Source: Paramacrobiotus metropolitanus
Taxonomy: Eukaryota > Tardigrada > Eutardigrada > Parachela > Macrobiotidae
NCBI RefSeq assembly: GCF_019649055.1
Contig: NW_026570230.1
Coordinates: forward strand, 868,001 to 932,000
Reading direction: 5' to 3'
DNA: 64,000 nt
A program made the translations under genes and the position numbers. This document shows positions 12,801-25,500 of the stretch, in pieces. Numbering within the stretch: the stretch's first letter is position 1; the number at the start of each line of letters is the position of its first letter. Under the pieces are notes generated by a model. The model was not told the DNA's origin. It saw only the letters and a list, made by a program, of their open reading frames with translations, and searched no databases.

Positions 12801-13559
12801 CAAAGCGGAAGATTTATGGAAGACTATTATAAAACTGGAAACTACAAACTATGATCTGGGCGAACGTTTCAAGCGTCAGGAATATGACGTAAGGATTTTA
12901 ATAATTGGCTGGCATTTCGGTAATGCATGCACCTGGAAAGCAAACTATTTTTACTGCAGCTGAAAGAGCTCAATGAGCGTCAGCGCCAGATCAGCCATAA
13001 AAAACATCTGGCACAAGGACTGGACCCGGAAGCGGCCAGCTCACGCTATCCACCGAAAGTACAGCTGGCTAGTAAATACGAGCGACGCGTCGATCGCCGG
13101 ACGTTCGAAGAGCGCAAGAATCTCTTTGAGCAGAATGGCGTCGACGATAAACCCAAAGAGCTGGTTAAGCCGCTGGCTAAGAAACGCGAGGACTGGATTA
13201 AGCCGAAGGAAACAAAGTCTCACCGAGAAACGCCGGCAGATGACTTCGAAAATGAACATGCGGAAAACGATGAAATGGAGAAAAACAGCGTAGTGCATGT
13301 GGATGACGAATCTTTCGAACAGCAAAAGGTCAACTCACAAAACAGCCAAGAACACGATCAGGACGATTGGACTGAGCCAGATCTGGCAGAAGAAGCGCAG
13401 GAAAATCACATTGCTGTGGCGTCAAATTCGAGGAAGTCAAGCGGTATTGTTTCTCAGACGGAATCAGAACGAGACATCAATGACGAAAATGTTAACGAGG
13501 ACGATTTGTTTGCCGGCAAGGAGGATTATACGGCACTGGCAACTACGACTGAGGCTTAA
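9862..13559 (+). CDS. TnT: Troponin T, the tropomyosin-binding troponin subunit
   Basis: Thirteen coding exons: 9862-9887, 9984-10022, 10209-10283, 10367-10423, 10745-10813, 10943-11002, 11077-11139, 11340-11369, 11557-11749, 11915-12001, 12221-12367, 12667-12888, 12960-13559. With all included the protein has 555 residues. Troponin T anchors the troponin complex to tropomyosin on the thin filament and relays Ca2+ control of contraction. Diagnostic features are the acidic N-terminus, the central Glu/Arg/Lys-rich helix, GGRNFVID, and KYERRVDRRTFEERKNLFE near the conserved C-terminal core. Exons 2-8 are each multiples of three and join in phase 2, so each can be skipped without a frameshift. 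The C-terminus has an extra acidic tail of roughly 120 residues, reminiscent of the Glu-rich extension of some arthropod troponin Ts. The exon 9 donor is GTCAAT. Confidence 0.93.
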
Positions 13560-13894
13560 TTGATACTAATACCTACCCGTAACAAAGATACCACAACGCA
13601 AACCCACTTCAAGAGCAACTCTAACTTCACTTAAATTAAGATTGTATCCAATAGTCAATGTGCTGTAAACAGAGTGCATGAGAAATATTGTATGTATATA
13701 CACACCGTAAAAAAAGCACTGGTTAAATTTTTAATGCCGCAATATGTGCATGTGTGAACAATAGAAGTTCGAAAAATGGCCCATATAAAAGACGTTTTGA
13801 GGGCGATTTGGCCAGATTAAGACAAAAACCTGCTTCGTAGTTATACAACACTGTGTTTTATGTACCACTAATTTACCGAAAGAGTAGGCATTTT

Positions 13895-13900
13895 AATAAA
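13895..13900 (+). terminator. Poly(A) signal of troponin T
   Basis: AATAAA lies 336 bases after the troponin T stop. The next gene is convergent and stops at 14058, so the two 3' ends are close. The intervening 13560-14057 contains no other gene. Confidence 0.55.
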
Positions 13901-14057
13901 TCGATCCGAAACAGCATAAAAGTGCGTATTACAAGACCGCTTATTAGCAAATAGCAAAAAGTACCGTCGTAGTTAAGATTATACCTGACAATTAATAACT
14001 GAGACAACAAAACTGCGCTGCGATACACTTTTTCCAGTGCACTGTTCTTATGATACG

Positions 14058-15569
14058 TTATTCGATCAGTGTTTTGTAGGAGTTCACAGTGTGATTAAAA
14101 CAGTCTGGCCATATCGCTTCTGGACATTCCGGTAATGTGTTGTCCCACTTGTAAGCGGCGAACTGGGACGAGCTCAGGCAGTAGGGCTGGAGAACAGCGT
14201 TGACCGCGCTGTTAACAGATTGTATGGCTGAGTTCGACATGTCCGTAGGTTTGGTTTTGGTGTACACATAAAGATGAGTACTGGCACAAGCTCCCGATGC
14301 CCAGTTGTGCTTAGCACACCAAAAGAACATCACGTACGACGACTGGTCAGTTGACCAGATGATGGAAACATCGTAACCTGCCAAAACAAGAATAGAGGTC
14401 ACTCTTTCAGCTGTTTGAATTTTTGCTTTCGAATGGCTTCTGGAATTTTGAACAAAAAAATCTATTAATTTAATTGTACCGATACCGGCGATACGTATGC
14501 GTCTACCGCAGTAATCTTGTTTAATTGTCGTTTAGTATACATATTTCATTATATAAATATACACTACCGTGGAGGGTATTGTTAATATGCACACACAAAC
14601 ACAATACGTACCATCTTCATTTATAGCCCCTGAACTGGTCAGTCCAAAATACGGCCCAAACTGGCGTCCGTCGTTCGTGAATTCGCAGACTTCCACTTCA
14701 TAAGCGCAAGAACCACTTGTATATTTGCGCTTTTCTTGGTAAATTATTTCAGATAATTGGCTTCGGGTAGGTTCGACGCTTGTTCCCAGACTGGTGTAGT
14801 AATTGACGACATTTACATCGGTTGGATTTTGCGCCGTGCCGGAATCGCTATTGTATGTAAGGTAGCCATACCATGGTCCGGGGGTCATCAGCTAGAAGTA
14901 AATAGAATAAAAGCCCGGTAAAGATAACTAATCGGCAAAGTACTGCACTGTATATCTAGGTATTTGCGTAAGAGGTAAATTACTGCTTAACCAAGTTTGT
15001 CTGCTAACTAGTCAAATGTTTTTTTATTTGTTTATACGGATTGAGTGCACGCTTATACGGATTGAGCGAAAATAGGTACCTGGCCGATGTTATACGTGTT
15101 AGGAGTCGCGACAACGTTCGGTATTGGAGTGCAGGATCCCGTTCCACTACCCGATCCACTACCGCTTCCCGTACTTCCGGTCCCTGAACTGGAGCCGGTT
15201 CCGCTGCCATTCCCGGTTCCCGTGTTAGTTCCCGTATTAGTTCCAGTGTTAGTTCCAGTGTTGGCACCAGTATTGGTTCCCGATCCAGTCCCTGATCCAG
15301 AGGTACCCGCTCCGTAATTGCCAGTATACGTTTGACCATTGGCATAGAACACAAAAGTTAGCCAACCTATAATTATTACAAAGATTATTAGTCAACAGTT
15401 TTTGTTACGAATAACCCTGTACGGCATGTAATATTATGTTCATCAAGAATCATCAAGACAGTATAATAAAGGCAGCAGCTAACAAGTAAGCTGTTAGTCC
15501 ACCCTGCAAAGTACAGAGTATGTGAACTGGCTGCAGACCTAAAAAAATAATGCCAGTGTTGCTGTTCAT
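14058..15569 (-). CDS. Lipocalin-like secreted protein, copy 1 (long Gly/Thr/Ser linker)
   Basis: Exons on the minus strand: 15569-15539, 15366-15080, 14891-14612, 14377-14058, giving 305 residues. A signal peptide is read across exons 1-2 (MNSNTGIIFL then GWLTFVFYANG). A Gly/Thr/Ser/Asn-rich linker of about 60 residues follows, then CTPIPNV, GPWYGYLTY (a lipocalin-like GxW motif), GSCAYEVE, WCAKHNW, LYVYTK and a C-terminal helix-like segment ending in Cys (TLPECP). The order (GxW strand, paired Cys, late strand with basic residue, then helix and final Cys) resembles lipocalins, which carry small hydrophobic ligands. This is pattern matching only. Exons 3 and 4 have exactly the same lengths (280 and 320 bases) as in copy 2 at 17827-19060. 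Exon 1 relies on a GTCTGC donor and is the least certain part. Confidence 0.72.
15090..15310 (-). repeat. Coding low-complexity Gly-Thr/Ser/Asn repeat
   Basis: Imperfect reiteration of 6- to 12-base units encoding Gly-Thr-Asn-Thr and Gly-Ser-Gly-Thr within exon 2 of lipocalin-like copy 1. Such DNA expands by slippage. The linker is shorter in copy 2 and nearly absent in copy 3, so it is evolving in length. The opposite strand reads as a Pro/Val/Leu open frame that is only a shadow. Confidence 0.8.
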
Positions 15570-16100
15570 GTTGCCGGTTTTTCAGTATTCTAGACTGGGT
15601 AAATAGATAAACAGGATAAAACAGAATATTTTAAAAAGTCAGCAATCACCAAATTGGAAGCTTACTGTTCGCGATGGACAACAGCAGTAAATTATACGTG
15701 TCCACTCTGTCACATACGTCCTTATCCAGATTCAGATCTATATTGCCACGAATGGGATACACCAGAGCCGGCAAACCAGAAAAGACTGACCAAAACCGAT
15801 ATCATATTCTGAAAGCCCGTAGTCGAAAACCCGGCCAGATAGTATTCATTTCTTTCAAAACCTCTCCCGCTTCGAACGCCAAGGCGGAAGAGTTTTGACT
15901 ACCTTCACCAAATGTATGTTACTAAATTATTATAATAAAAATTATCGTCGTGGGACTTTTAACCAGGCCGTATTGCCACGTAAACCAACTAAAATATAGC
16001 AGTTACAAAATGAAAGTATTTTCCACTAATTAAAATATCAGAATGAATTTAGCAGAACGTTATTACGACAAGAACGACTACATATCTAACGCTGTCATCG
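15570..16100. other. Intergenic 5' flank of lipocalin-like copy 1, no gene seen
   Basis: An open frame on the plus strand at 15674-15898 has no recognisable features. No clear TATA box was found for the neighbouring minus-strand gene. The sequence runs into the minisatellite that starts near 16160. Confidence 0.4.
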
Positions 16101-16159
16101 AGAGCAATTTCCAAACAAGTGCCGGCCGAGCAGCTATCGCTACACTATCACTACTGTGA

Positions 16160-16830
16160 TTGTCTGTTCAAAATCAGTGATAGACCGAACTACCGCCGCT
16201 GTTCAGTGCACAAACCGTTAGTTCAGCGAGTGACCGAAATACCACTATATTCTAGTTAAAATAGCCCGCTAAGCCAGTGAGTGACCGAACTACCACTATG
16301 GATAGCTATGTGAGCGGTTGACCGAGCTGTCATAACTGTCCGATGCTCAAAGCCCGGTGGGTAAGCGGGTGACCGAGCTGTCACTACTGTCCAGTGTACA
16401 AAGCGCGTTAGGGAGCGAGCGACTGACATACCACTACTGTCCGTGCACTCAGCCCGGTAGGTGAGCGGGTGACCGAGCTGTCACTACTGTCCAGTGTACA
16501 AAGCCCGTTAGGGAGCGGGTGACCGAGCTGCCACTACTGTCCAGTGTAGAAAACCCGTTAGCCCGAGTTTCCACTACTGTCCGGCGCAGAAAGCCCGTTA
16601 AAGGTGATACGAGTGATCGAGCTACCACTATTGTGGAGTGCACAGAGTCCGTTAGGTGGGCAGCCGATCGAGCTAGCACTACCGTCCGGCGAACAGAACC
16701 GGTTAAGCAAGCAAATAGTCGAGGTACCACTACTGACCGGCCGTACACTACCGGGCACCCACCACTTTCCAGTGAAAAGAGCCAGTGAAGTGACGAATCA
16801 CCGAACTAGTGATCCAGTGCACTATCACTG
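16160..16830. repeat. GC-richer minisatellite, period about 50 bases, roughly 13 copies
   Basis: Diverged tandem copies share the core GACCGAGCTGTCACTACTG, followed by a TCCAGTGTACAAAGCCCGTT-like segment and a GAGCGGG-type link. Copies near 16370, 16470 and 16520 are the most alike, and the outer ones are degraded. Several antisense or forward open frames here (16449-16864) are by-products of a repeat lacking frequent stops. The array is clearly richer in G and C than its flanks. Confidence 0.85.
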
Positions 16831-17826
16831 TTCCGAATTTCATACCTTATACAAGGTAGATTGATATTTCGGCTATCTTTTTTCGGATAGGGGATATCGT
16901 AAAAATTATCTCCATGTACAGCCAAAGGGAATGCTTTCAAGGTTGAGAGAATCATGAACTGATTTTCATATAAAATTCGTGTTTGCCCTATTGCATGTAT
17001 CAATCATGTTCGACGAAATACAGATGTTATTCTAATAAATATTCGTTCAAATTCAAATAAAATGCCCATGGACCACAAGAAACGCGGAGGCGAAGCCGAG
17101 GCTGTTTCTCGTATACTGGTATTAACAGCCTACAAATATTTTACAAATTCACAAAACAGTCAAAACCTGTTTAGCTAGTAAAACGTGGAAGGTCACTGCC
17201 TCGAAAACAATTTTCCGCTAAATTGGCGCGGAGTGCTAGAGAACATTGTCTTTGAATAATCAGTGGTTTTAAAAAATTACAAATACCCTTTAGCGTTGTA
17301 TTAACGCGAAAAGGTCACTAACATCTCCAAGTCAATGTTAGAGAAACTTCCACTACGTAATTAAAACGTGTTTTTTAATGATACACGATGAACTGGCAAT
17401 TTTTTAGCAAGACACTGTCAAGGATAAAACCAGAATTTGGCTCAGTTCAAGCTGAAAGTACCTTTTAATGCAACTTTACAATAACAAACTACTCGTAAAA
17501 GTTGATCACTTTTTCAACCTGACTACAGCATTGCAAAGAACCTCAGAAAGAATTTATGTTGCGATGAGCTTTTGCATTGTAATCAAAATGCATTCGCAGT
17601 ATATAACTGCATAGCAATATTACGACAATATCCATCAGGGATGATTATCAAAGTTGCACTTTTACAAAATTTAGATTCAGACCGTATAAAACGGTTTTGT
17701 CATAAATTAAGACGATCAATCCTTAAAAAAACTGCACACAAAGTCATGTTTAACAGTATCTTTTGAATAACAAGATGGTACACAACCGTATATAAATTTC
17801 TCTCCCAGTTTAACATCGGCATTATG
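16831..17826. other. Intergenic, no gene seen
   Basis: AT-rich sequence between the minisatellite and the 3' end of lipocalin-like copy 2. A short plus-strand frame at 17572-17766 shows nothing recognisable. No poly(A) signal or promoter can be assigned with confidence. Confidence 0.4.
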
Positions 17827-19060
17827 TTATTCAATTAATGTTTTATAGGCGTTTACGGTGTGATTAAAACAATCCGGCCAGGCAGGTTTGGGACACTCCG
17901 GAAGTGTGTTGTCCCACTTATACGCGGCAAACTGGCTGGTGTTTAAGCAGTACGTCTGCAGGACACCGTTAACCGCGCTGTTGATCGACTGCGTCAACGT
18001 AGATGACATATCCGTTGGCCTTGTCCTGGTGTAGACGTAAATGTGAGTGCTGGCACATGCTCCCGATGCCCAATTGTGTTTTGCACACCAGAAGAATAGT
18101 ATGTACGTCGATTGGTCAGTTGACCAGATGATGGAAGCATCATAACCTGCAGGTGCAAAATTAAGATCGCTGTTGCAGTTGCATGCTTCTTCATATTTCC
18201 TTAACGATGATTTCCGGAACTCGAAAAAAACTAATTAAATTTTGGTTTTGCTATAGCCCAGTATTTCAATTGTTGACACTGCGTTGCTTCTTGCGCTATC
18301 AACGCTAAATAAATTATTAACAGTATTTTACTAACCATAAGGTGATTACGTAAATATGCATACCATCATCGCTTATGGTCCCCGTGCTGGTCAGTCCATT
18401 GTACGGTCCAAACTGGCGTCCGTCAGTTGTGAATTCACTGATTTCAAGTGAGTAAGCACAACTACCACTTGCGTATTTGCGCTTTTCTTGATAAATTATT
18501 TCAGATAACTGGCTTCGGGTAGGCTCGACGCTTTTCCCAAGACTGGTATAGTAATTGACGACATTCACATCCGTAGGGTTCTGCGTCGAGCCGGAGTCGC
18601 TGTTAAAGGTCAAATAACCATACCATGGTCCGGTTGTCATTAACTAAAAACAGAACCTCATGTAACCATATCACATAATTTTACTTTGCGCAGCGGCTTC
18701 GAATATTTACAGGTGTGAAATCGTTAATTACCTGGCCAATATTGTAAGTGTTCGGGGTCGCGATAACGTTAGGAACTGCGGTGCATCCTGCATTAGTTCC
18801 AGTCCCGGTTCCAGTACTACCAGTTCCAGATCCTGCGATTCCTGTCCCACTTCCGGTGACGTACAACACGTCGGCATAATTCTGCGTGATTTTTATCTTC
18901 TGACCCAAGCACAGGTCAAAGAAATCTAGGACTATAGTAACGATTTTACAAGGTGTCATAGATTAATATTTGCACATAGTCATTTGGTTGATCAAATTTA
19001 TGGCAAAGCTTACTGACCGAGGTAAAGTACTAAAGTTTTATATTTCGTGACCAGTTCCAT
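17827..19060 (-). CDS. Lipocalin-like secreted protein, copy 2
   Basis: Exons on the minus strand: 19060-19018, 18925-18732, 18643-18364, 18146-17827, giving 278 residues. The start MELVTKYKTLVLYL leads into a hydrophobic segment acting as signal peptide; its donor is read as GTCAGT because only that keeps the frame into exon 2. The mature part has a short Gly/Ser/Thr linker, CTAVPNV, GPWYGYLTF, a segment with GSCAYSLE, WCAKHNW, LHVYTR-type strand, YCLNTSQFAAYKWDNTLPECP and a final DCFNHT. It is very close to copy 1 in exons 3 and 4, with identical exon lengths and phases, so a local duplication. Function as a small-molecule carrier is inferred from the lipocalin-like pattern. TATAAATA lies about 130 bases upstream. 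Confidence 0.72.
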
Positions 19061-19191
19061 ATTCCGCAATCCGACGTTGTCTCCTTAACTGGTACCCGAG
19101 GAACGCAAGGCTGATTGTGAGAATATTGCAACTACACGTAACATCAACCGAGCTCGAAGCTTGTCACTCATTTACATAGCAGTCTTCGGGC

Positions 19192-19199
19192 TATTTATA
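19192..19199 (-). promoter_or_regulatory. TATA box of lipocalin-like copy 2
   Basis: TATAAATA on the minus strand, about 130 bases before the predicted start codon at 19060. Motif and spacing are right for a core promoter. No experimental support. Confidence 0.5.
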
Positions 19200-20514
19200 C
19201 GAGCATGATTTTGTATGTTATCTGTACCTATTTCATACACGTTTTTCTTGTGATTACGCAGTAATTAGACGTACTATGCGATAATCATTTAACAACATAC
19301 CATGAAATCGTTCAACACGAATATTATTTACACCTACTCGCATTACGTAACTTAACTTAATTAGTTCGAAATTCAAATTAGCAACTCCGGCGTCGGCAAC
19401 ATACAGAAATTGTACTCGTATTTCCACTTTTCAACTGCATGAGCGATTTCGGTCTAAACGTTCACCAGATTTGAGTGAAGTTTACGAAGGCACTCTAATG
19501 TTCGTTGGTTTTTATTATATTATATTTTTGTACTGAATGCCAGGGCACTTCAACCTTGGGAGTTGAAAAAGCAAGCTCGCTGCTGTAATATCATTATGGC
19601 AAACCGCGGTTAAAACAGGTAGAGTAGTGCATTTAAAATTTTCAGTACAATGATCGGTTATCAACTGAGCGGAAATTTCGCCAGAGGCCAACAAAATCCG
19701 AAATACAGCACCTACCAAGATAGATTATTTCTGAGTGTCCGCAGAATTCAAAAACCATGGCCATTTTAAAACAATTTTGCTTATATACGAGTATAAACCA
19801 TTTCAAGGGGTATAAACGTACAGTAGGGAATAAACGTACTAGGGAATAAACGTACAGTAACTAGGGAATAAACGTACAGTAACATTGTGAGTTTTCCACC
19901 GGTAGTCGAAAAGTTGAAATAAGAAAGATTGGAAAGTCGTTGGCGTATCCAATAAATTTTTTATTAAGGCTCAGCCATTCAACTTGCCAGGATTGTTACC
20001 TATGTATACAGCAGTCGTTTACAGTAAATTCAGTAATTGTACAAGTACTCCTGCAGTGCATGTTTTCATAATAATATTGTATTTTAGACTACCGTATATG
20101 CGGAATCGTTTTTGGGTACTTACACAAATCGCACAATAACATCTACCACCATTACTCCGTTATTTTGCCAAAACCGGATAGTTATTTGTTGCAGATGTAC
20201 GGTCTTCCCAACCCTGATCTTTCAAATAATCAACATAAATACTGCATTCTTCGAAATAGTGCGCCCATCCTGCTTATGCAGCAGAATGACAAATACAGAG
20301 CAAACTCAAACTAAAAAAGAAGCGTATAGAACACGCACAACGTATGCTTGCCGAGTGCGCAACATAAAGGAATATTCATCAAATAAAAAGGCAAAGACCG
20401 ATTCCGGTTAAATTTGTTCTTGCCTTAGGTAATTCAAGGTGGGCCCTAATACACAAGATAAAAGAATTGTCTGTTAATAAAACTTTAAGGTCGAAAATTT
20501 TGATTTATTGAAAA
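19200..20514. other. Divergent intergenic region, no gene seen
   Basis: This lies between minus-strand lipocalin-like copy 2 and plus-strand MNNL/C2-like copy 1, so it should hold both promoters. It contains a short tandem repeat at 19809-19883. Small open frames at 19515-19718 and 20112-20411 show no domain or splice support. Confidence 0.4.
19809..19883. repeat. Short tandem repeat, about four copies
   Basis: Units containing GGGAATAAACGTACAGTA are repeated about four times with lengths from 17 to 23 bases, the first being a degenerate GGGGTATAAACGTACAGTA. This looks like simple slippage. No function is evident. Confidence 0.8.
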
Positions 20515-21728
20515 ATGGCAGCAAAGATAATTTATGTGCTTACGCTTTTACCGGTGTGTCTGGGTATTCCCGGTGTTGTTGACCTTTCGCAGTCGTTGAT
20601 GGATAAAGCTCGTTATCCCGAAATTAAAGGATGCTATAGAATTGAGGCTCTTATTCTGACAATGCAAAACCCCCGAGGAACAACGCGCAACTGGATGCCA
20701 TGTGATTTAGTTCCCGGAAGTTGCAATCCGAAAATTACCGGAGCTATTGACTAGTAAGTTGCTCGTGTCATCCTTTTAATTTAAACAAATAACGTTTCCC
20801 TTTATAACGGCAATGAACAGTTCTGCAAACTGTTTTACGTGACGGTAATATAATTGAGTATTGTCACGTGTTACTCCAGTGAGACGTTTCCATGAAAATA
20901 ATTGTTAATTCGATTTTGATCATATCAGTTCAGAGTAATTAAGTTTCCACTTTCCAGCCAAACCCCAAACAATGATTTTGGTAAAGATTCCGTTCCGTAC
21001 AGCCGGTTTTCTACGTTATGGGACGGTGGGTCGACGAAAAATGTGGATGTCAATCAAATTATGAGCAAGGATGTCTGCAACCACAGCACTTGGGTAACTG
21101 ATAAACGCACAAGAAGGAAATTATCCTGCGTGCCTAACGGACACTGCTAGTTGAATTAACTAACACTGGCTTGTTTACAGAAAGTTAATGTGCGCATTCG
21201 TGCCGTCGATAAAGGTATATAATATAATACCTGGTAATAAACAATCTAAAATACGGTAGTATCAATACTGAACGGTTATTATAGAACTTGAAACCGATAA
21301 GATAATTATGCTGCATTGTTTTCCCGTGTTTCGTACGTGTCTTAGGGTAGGGTTTTGTTTTGGCGCATGCCAGTGGAAATCTGTAAAAAAAGCTTTTATG
21401 TCTTGTTCTTGTTCTTCCCAGATGTAATCAGCGACGACAGTATTGACCACTGGAGCTGTTTCATTTACACAACTGACGCCCCGGCTTCCAGCGAGCAGAA
21501 TGCCCACTGGAGCGATGAGAAAACATGCACAGGACACAACAGTGCTCACAAGTAAAAAGATAGAGTGCTTCTGATGCGCAAATTTGTTCGTGATTACACT
21601 GAATGCTTAATTCTCTCCTTTGTAGGATTACCTGGAAATACCGATGGTTTTATGTGCCGTGCTCATCCTGCAAAGAAGTCGCCGGAAGTAGTGGTATACT
21701 AAGACGATATACGCCACTAATTGGTTGA
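20515..21728 (+). CDS. Small secreted MNNL/C2-like protein, copy 1
   Basis: Exons 20515-20753, 20958-21093, 21181-21214, 21422-21551, 21626-21728, giving 213 residues. A signal peptide (ALVLTLLPVCLG-like, residues 1-17) is followed by YRIEALILTMQNPRG, two Cys, a DFGKDSVPYSRF block, KDVCNHST, and an acidic turn with DKD and DDSIDHW before CFIYTT. A G-x-aromatic-x-I/L start followed by N-P-x-G resembles the MNNL domain of Notch ligands, and the clustered Asp residues look like a C2-type Ca2+ site. This is a structural guess. No DSL or EGF repeats follow, so it is not a full Notch ligand. Compared with the other three copies it has one extra intron (after SAHK), an extra Cys (VPCSSCKE) and a Cys in the first strand (GCYRIE). 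AATAAA lies at 21744. Confidence 0.75.
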
Positions 21729-21743
21729 TGATCAAATGTACAT

Positions 21744-21749
21744 AATAAA
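21744..21749 (+). terminator. Poly(A) signal of MNNL/C2-like copy 1
   Basis: AATAAA lies 16 bases after the stop codon, implying a minimal 3' UTR. The 21750-22513 flank contains open frames at 21942-22441 without any recognisable feature and is otherwise empty. Confidence 0.5.
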
Positions 21750-22513
21750 TCTACTGTATTGTACGACTGTGCTGTACTTCAAGCGCGTCTATAAAGCATA
21801 CCGTTGAGCATGGTTTAACAAAAAGTATACTAAACTATAAAAAAGTCTAAATAGATATTTTTAGTGGATTTACACGAGTAATACAACCGTTTCGGGAGGG
21901 ATAAATCTGTTGGCATGCATAATTTTGCGATTTTGTGAAGGTTGGTTACAATTTTAATGTTTCAACTGGCGCTTACCATTAGACTGCGCAAAGGTCACCG
22001 ACACCTCAAAATTTTGCATGCAAGAGAACTTACCATAAATCCTGATTATTGTCAAACAGAATACGGGGCTACATTGAAATACAAATTAGGCGATTGCTGG
22101 CGTAATTCGCGATGCAGCACTATTGTAATCACTGTCATAACCACGTACAGGAGGAATTATTTCCGTAATAAAACGCGTATTGCCTGATGCCTGCCGCATC
22201 CTCTCATCCGCTTTATCCGTGTAATGTAAACTGCAGCAAGCATTTACGTTGCAGTTGCATTACAGTAATATTGTACAGCGTTAGGCCGGGAGTGGAGCAG
22301 CATCCGGCCGTGTATTATACAGAATTGTTATTAATACGCCATTCTATCGCGTCAGTATCAATATATTGGAAACAAGGTGCGCTTTTTGATGTTGTGCGGT
22401 TATGCGGAAGCACTAACGATGTTCGTCTGAGGCGATCGTGATTTAAAGAAATATTATGTACCACAAGATCTATTTCTCTACAGTAAAAGTTTATATTGCA
22501 CAATTTTAGCGCG

Positions 22514-25500
22514 ATGCTAAGGACACTGCTGCTGTTAATGTATTGCTTGTATTTTGGGCTTCAGATAAATTTTCTAAACGGGCAAAACATGCGAGCATGC
22601 GTATTTAAAAACAGCTATGCACGAAAACTTCAATTTGATTACAGTAAAGCGGGAGCAGCGGTTGAATTAGCTGCTGATTATGTAGTCAATGACAGCGTTT
22701 TACCGGCTGGCGTTAATCTAGAGCTGTTTTCTATCGAGCTCGGTCCAGAGTGTCCAGATCAGAGTCACGCCCAGGATTATGTTTTGGATCTATGGAGTCG
22801 AGGGTTCATCTGCAATATCTATATCGGTCCAGGTAAAGCTAAGCGGCTTGTAGTTAAAAATTAAAAATATTATTTGCTTTTCGTTCTCGCAGTTTAAAAT
22901 TTTACATTGCGTCAGGCATGGTTTGCTGCTTCCTTAAATGAAATGCAACATGTAGTAAATTAATAGCGGCACATGCTGGCCATAACGCACTACGAGTACA
23001 ATACAACGGTGCAGTTCATCCTACTGAGTTGTGCGAGTGTCAAAGTTAAATAAGTGTTAGGAGTATTTCTAAGTTTCTTCTGGCGATTAAAAGCTGCTTG
23101 TAGTGGAAACACCAGTTATATACCTAACACTAATATAAAAATAGTAGCGCTATTACTCGTATTACTACGTTATATTCAAGACCAAGTTCGCTGTGTACAA
23201 AACAGGATGTTTTTACTTAAACTGACTGTCAACGGGTGAATTTCATCGCAAATTTACGTAATATACATTTTTTAATTATTAATCTTTATTTGTGACCGAA
23301 ATTAGGATGCACAGCCGATGTGGAAAATGTGTACGACATTTCCGATTTCCTTCGGATTCCCATGATTGGATTATCCGGTGCCGGTGTTGGTGCCGGGACG
23401 AGTCTGGCGTTTTATCCGTCTCTAATTAGAATGTCCGTTACCCACACGAATACCCTCTCCGTATTATTACGTTTCTTTGCCTACTTCAATTACACCAACA
23501 TCGCTGTTATTGTGGATCGGTCTGACCGGTTTTACACCGATATGTTTAATGTCATCCAGGGAACCATCTACAGGCAAACGGACTCGCGTTTCTATCTGTC
23601 GACGCTATTTCGGCAATTTAACAGCCGTAGAACTAACGCAAAGGAAAGCATCCGAATGATTTTCAAGGAAATCGAGCAATCTGCACGAGGTGTTGTACCT
23701 TCTCAATCCTCACAAAGTAAAAACTGTTGTCTTTCCGATTTGTGTAGTTAACGATATTTTTTACAGTTGTGTGCTTATTGGCCAATGGAACAACCACAAG
23801 AAAATTGATGGTAATAAACATTCGTACAGATACTGCATGCTGTGCTGAGATTCCAGTAAAAAAAGTGATAATGATGTATTCCACAAAATAGTACTTCCAC
23901 TCTAATTAACCTGGCAGTGCCAGCGGTATCAAGGAGTTTTTTGTCGAAGTTTGGTAAAAATTGAGGAACCTTAGTGGTGCTTTTTGCACCTAGCAGACGC
24001 TGCCGGGTTAATGTATGGCAAATCCAGCGGTCAAATAATTTAGTATGATTTATCATTAGTTTTTACAGTTACGCCTTACATTTTTAGGTCCGGGCTGCTA
24101 AGTACAACATGATTTCCAGCGACTATGTGAGTAGCCTGCAATCTTGCAATCTGAAGTTTATGGGATAAATGATTTTTTTTCTTGATAATTTGCTTTTTAA
24201 ATGCGTACAAGCACGAGCAGATGTAAGTCATCCAAAGTTATAATGTGCCTCCTCATTATTGCGAATATCTGTACTACGCTTTGTTACCCTACCCGATACT
24301 GGCTGGTACAAATGTAATTAATTTATCAAGGTGACGGATCGAAATATTATTTCTAATACCCAGTAACGCAATAATTCAATAATTTATTGTGCGATTCAGG
24401 TCTATTTGGCTGTGGAGCTCTTTCAGAGCGCAACATGGGGATCGTTTAGTTGGCAAGTTTATGATGACGATGACAATGTAGGTACGACTTATTATGCTAA
24501 GTACCTATCTGTACGTATTACTTTCATTTTTGTTTTATATTATAGTCTAATTTTTCACGTTCTATATTCACAGTTTTTCAGTATTAGAGATGAACGTCTT
24601 CAGTAAAATTATGAAATGATTATCATCTGTATTTTCTTTCAGGCAGCTCGAACAGCGTATTCATCGCTACTACTGGTGTCGTACAAGCAAAGCATATCAG
24701 CAGTTCAAGAACAGTTTGAAAGAAAAATCAAAGAAAAATCTCCTAAGTACGGATACATCTATGCAGCCCGGGAAAAGGTCTCATATCTCATGTTAATTTT
24801 TTTTTACATTTTTTATCACTGAATATATATCGTAAATTTATATATCGTAAATCATATATATATTTCGTAAATCGTAGTAGGTTAACGCAAAAACTAATGG
24901 CATATCTTGTATAGGTGGAAACCGTTGTTGCGCATTTCTATGACGCAATTGTTCTATATGCGTCGCTCTTATCATCCCTCGTGAAAATGGGTGCTAAAGT
25001 TACGGATAACGAGGCACTGTGGAAAATAGCCAATAACTACAGTTTTACGAGCCCACTCAGTGGATTGGTCCAGCTGGACAATAACGGAGATCGCCTCAAT
25101 GATTACGCAATTAAAAAGTTCAGCGATACTTCTTCCAGATTTGAGGTACATATATTTTCTGAACTTCAGTATAAAACAATTCAGTATAAAAAAAGAGCAC
25201 GTATCTGTACTGTAAAAAGATTAATACGATCGTACTTCGATTTGGTGTACGTACGGGCAGCACTCTAGATAAACACAGTTATACGGACTACAGATATGTG
25301 GTAATATGCATATACAGGCAATTTTTAGAATTTAATGCAGCAGAATTGACACATTAATGCTTTACCACAGATAAAGAATATTGGGTGTGTGTGTTATATT
25401 AAACTGTTTGCAGCCTTTCCTTGAGCTTCCTTTCGCAACTCGCACCGTTCAGATTGTGGACAAAATAACATGGAAGGATGGAATGTCTTTCTTACCACCG

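Noticed and set aside
16449-16864. Overlapping frames of 66-99 codons on both strands
   Set aside because: By-products of the minisatellite unit; translations are repetitive and lack start or splice context.
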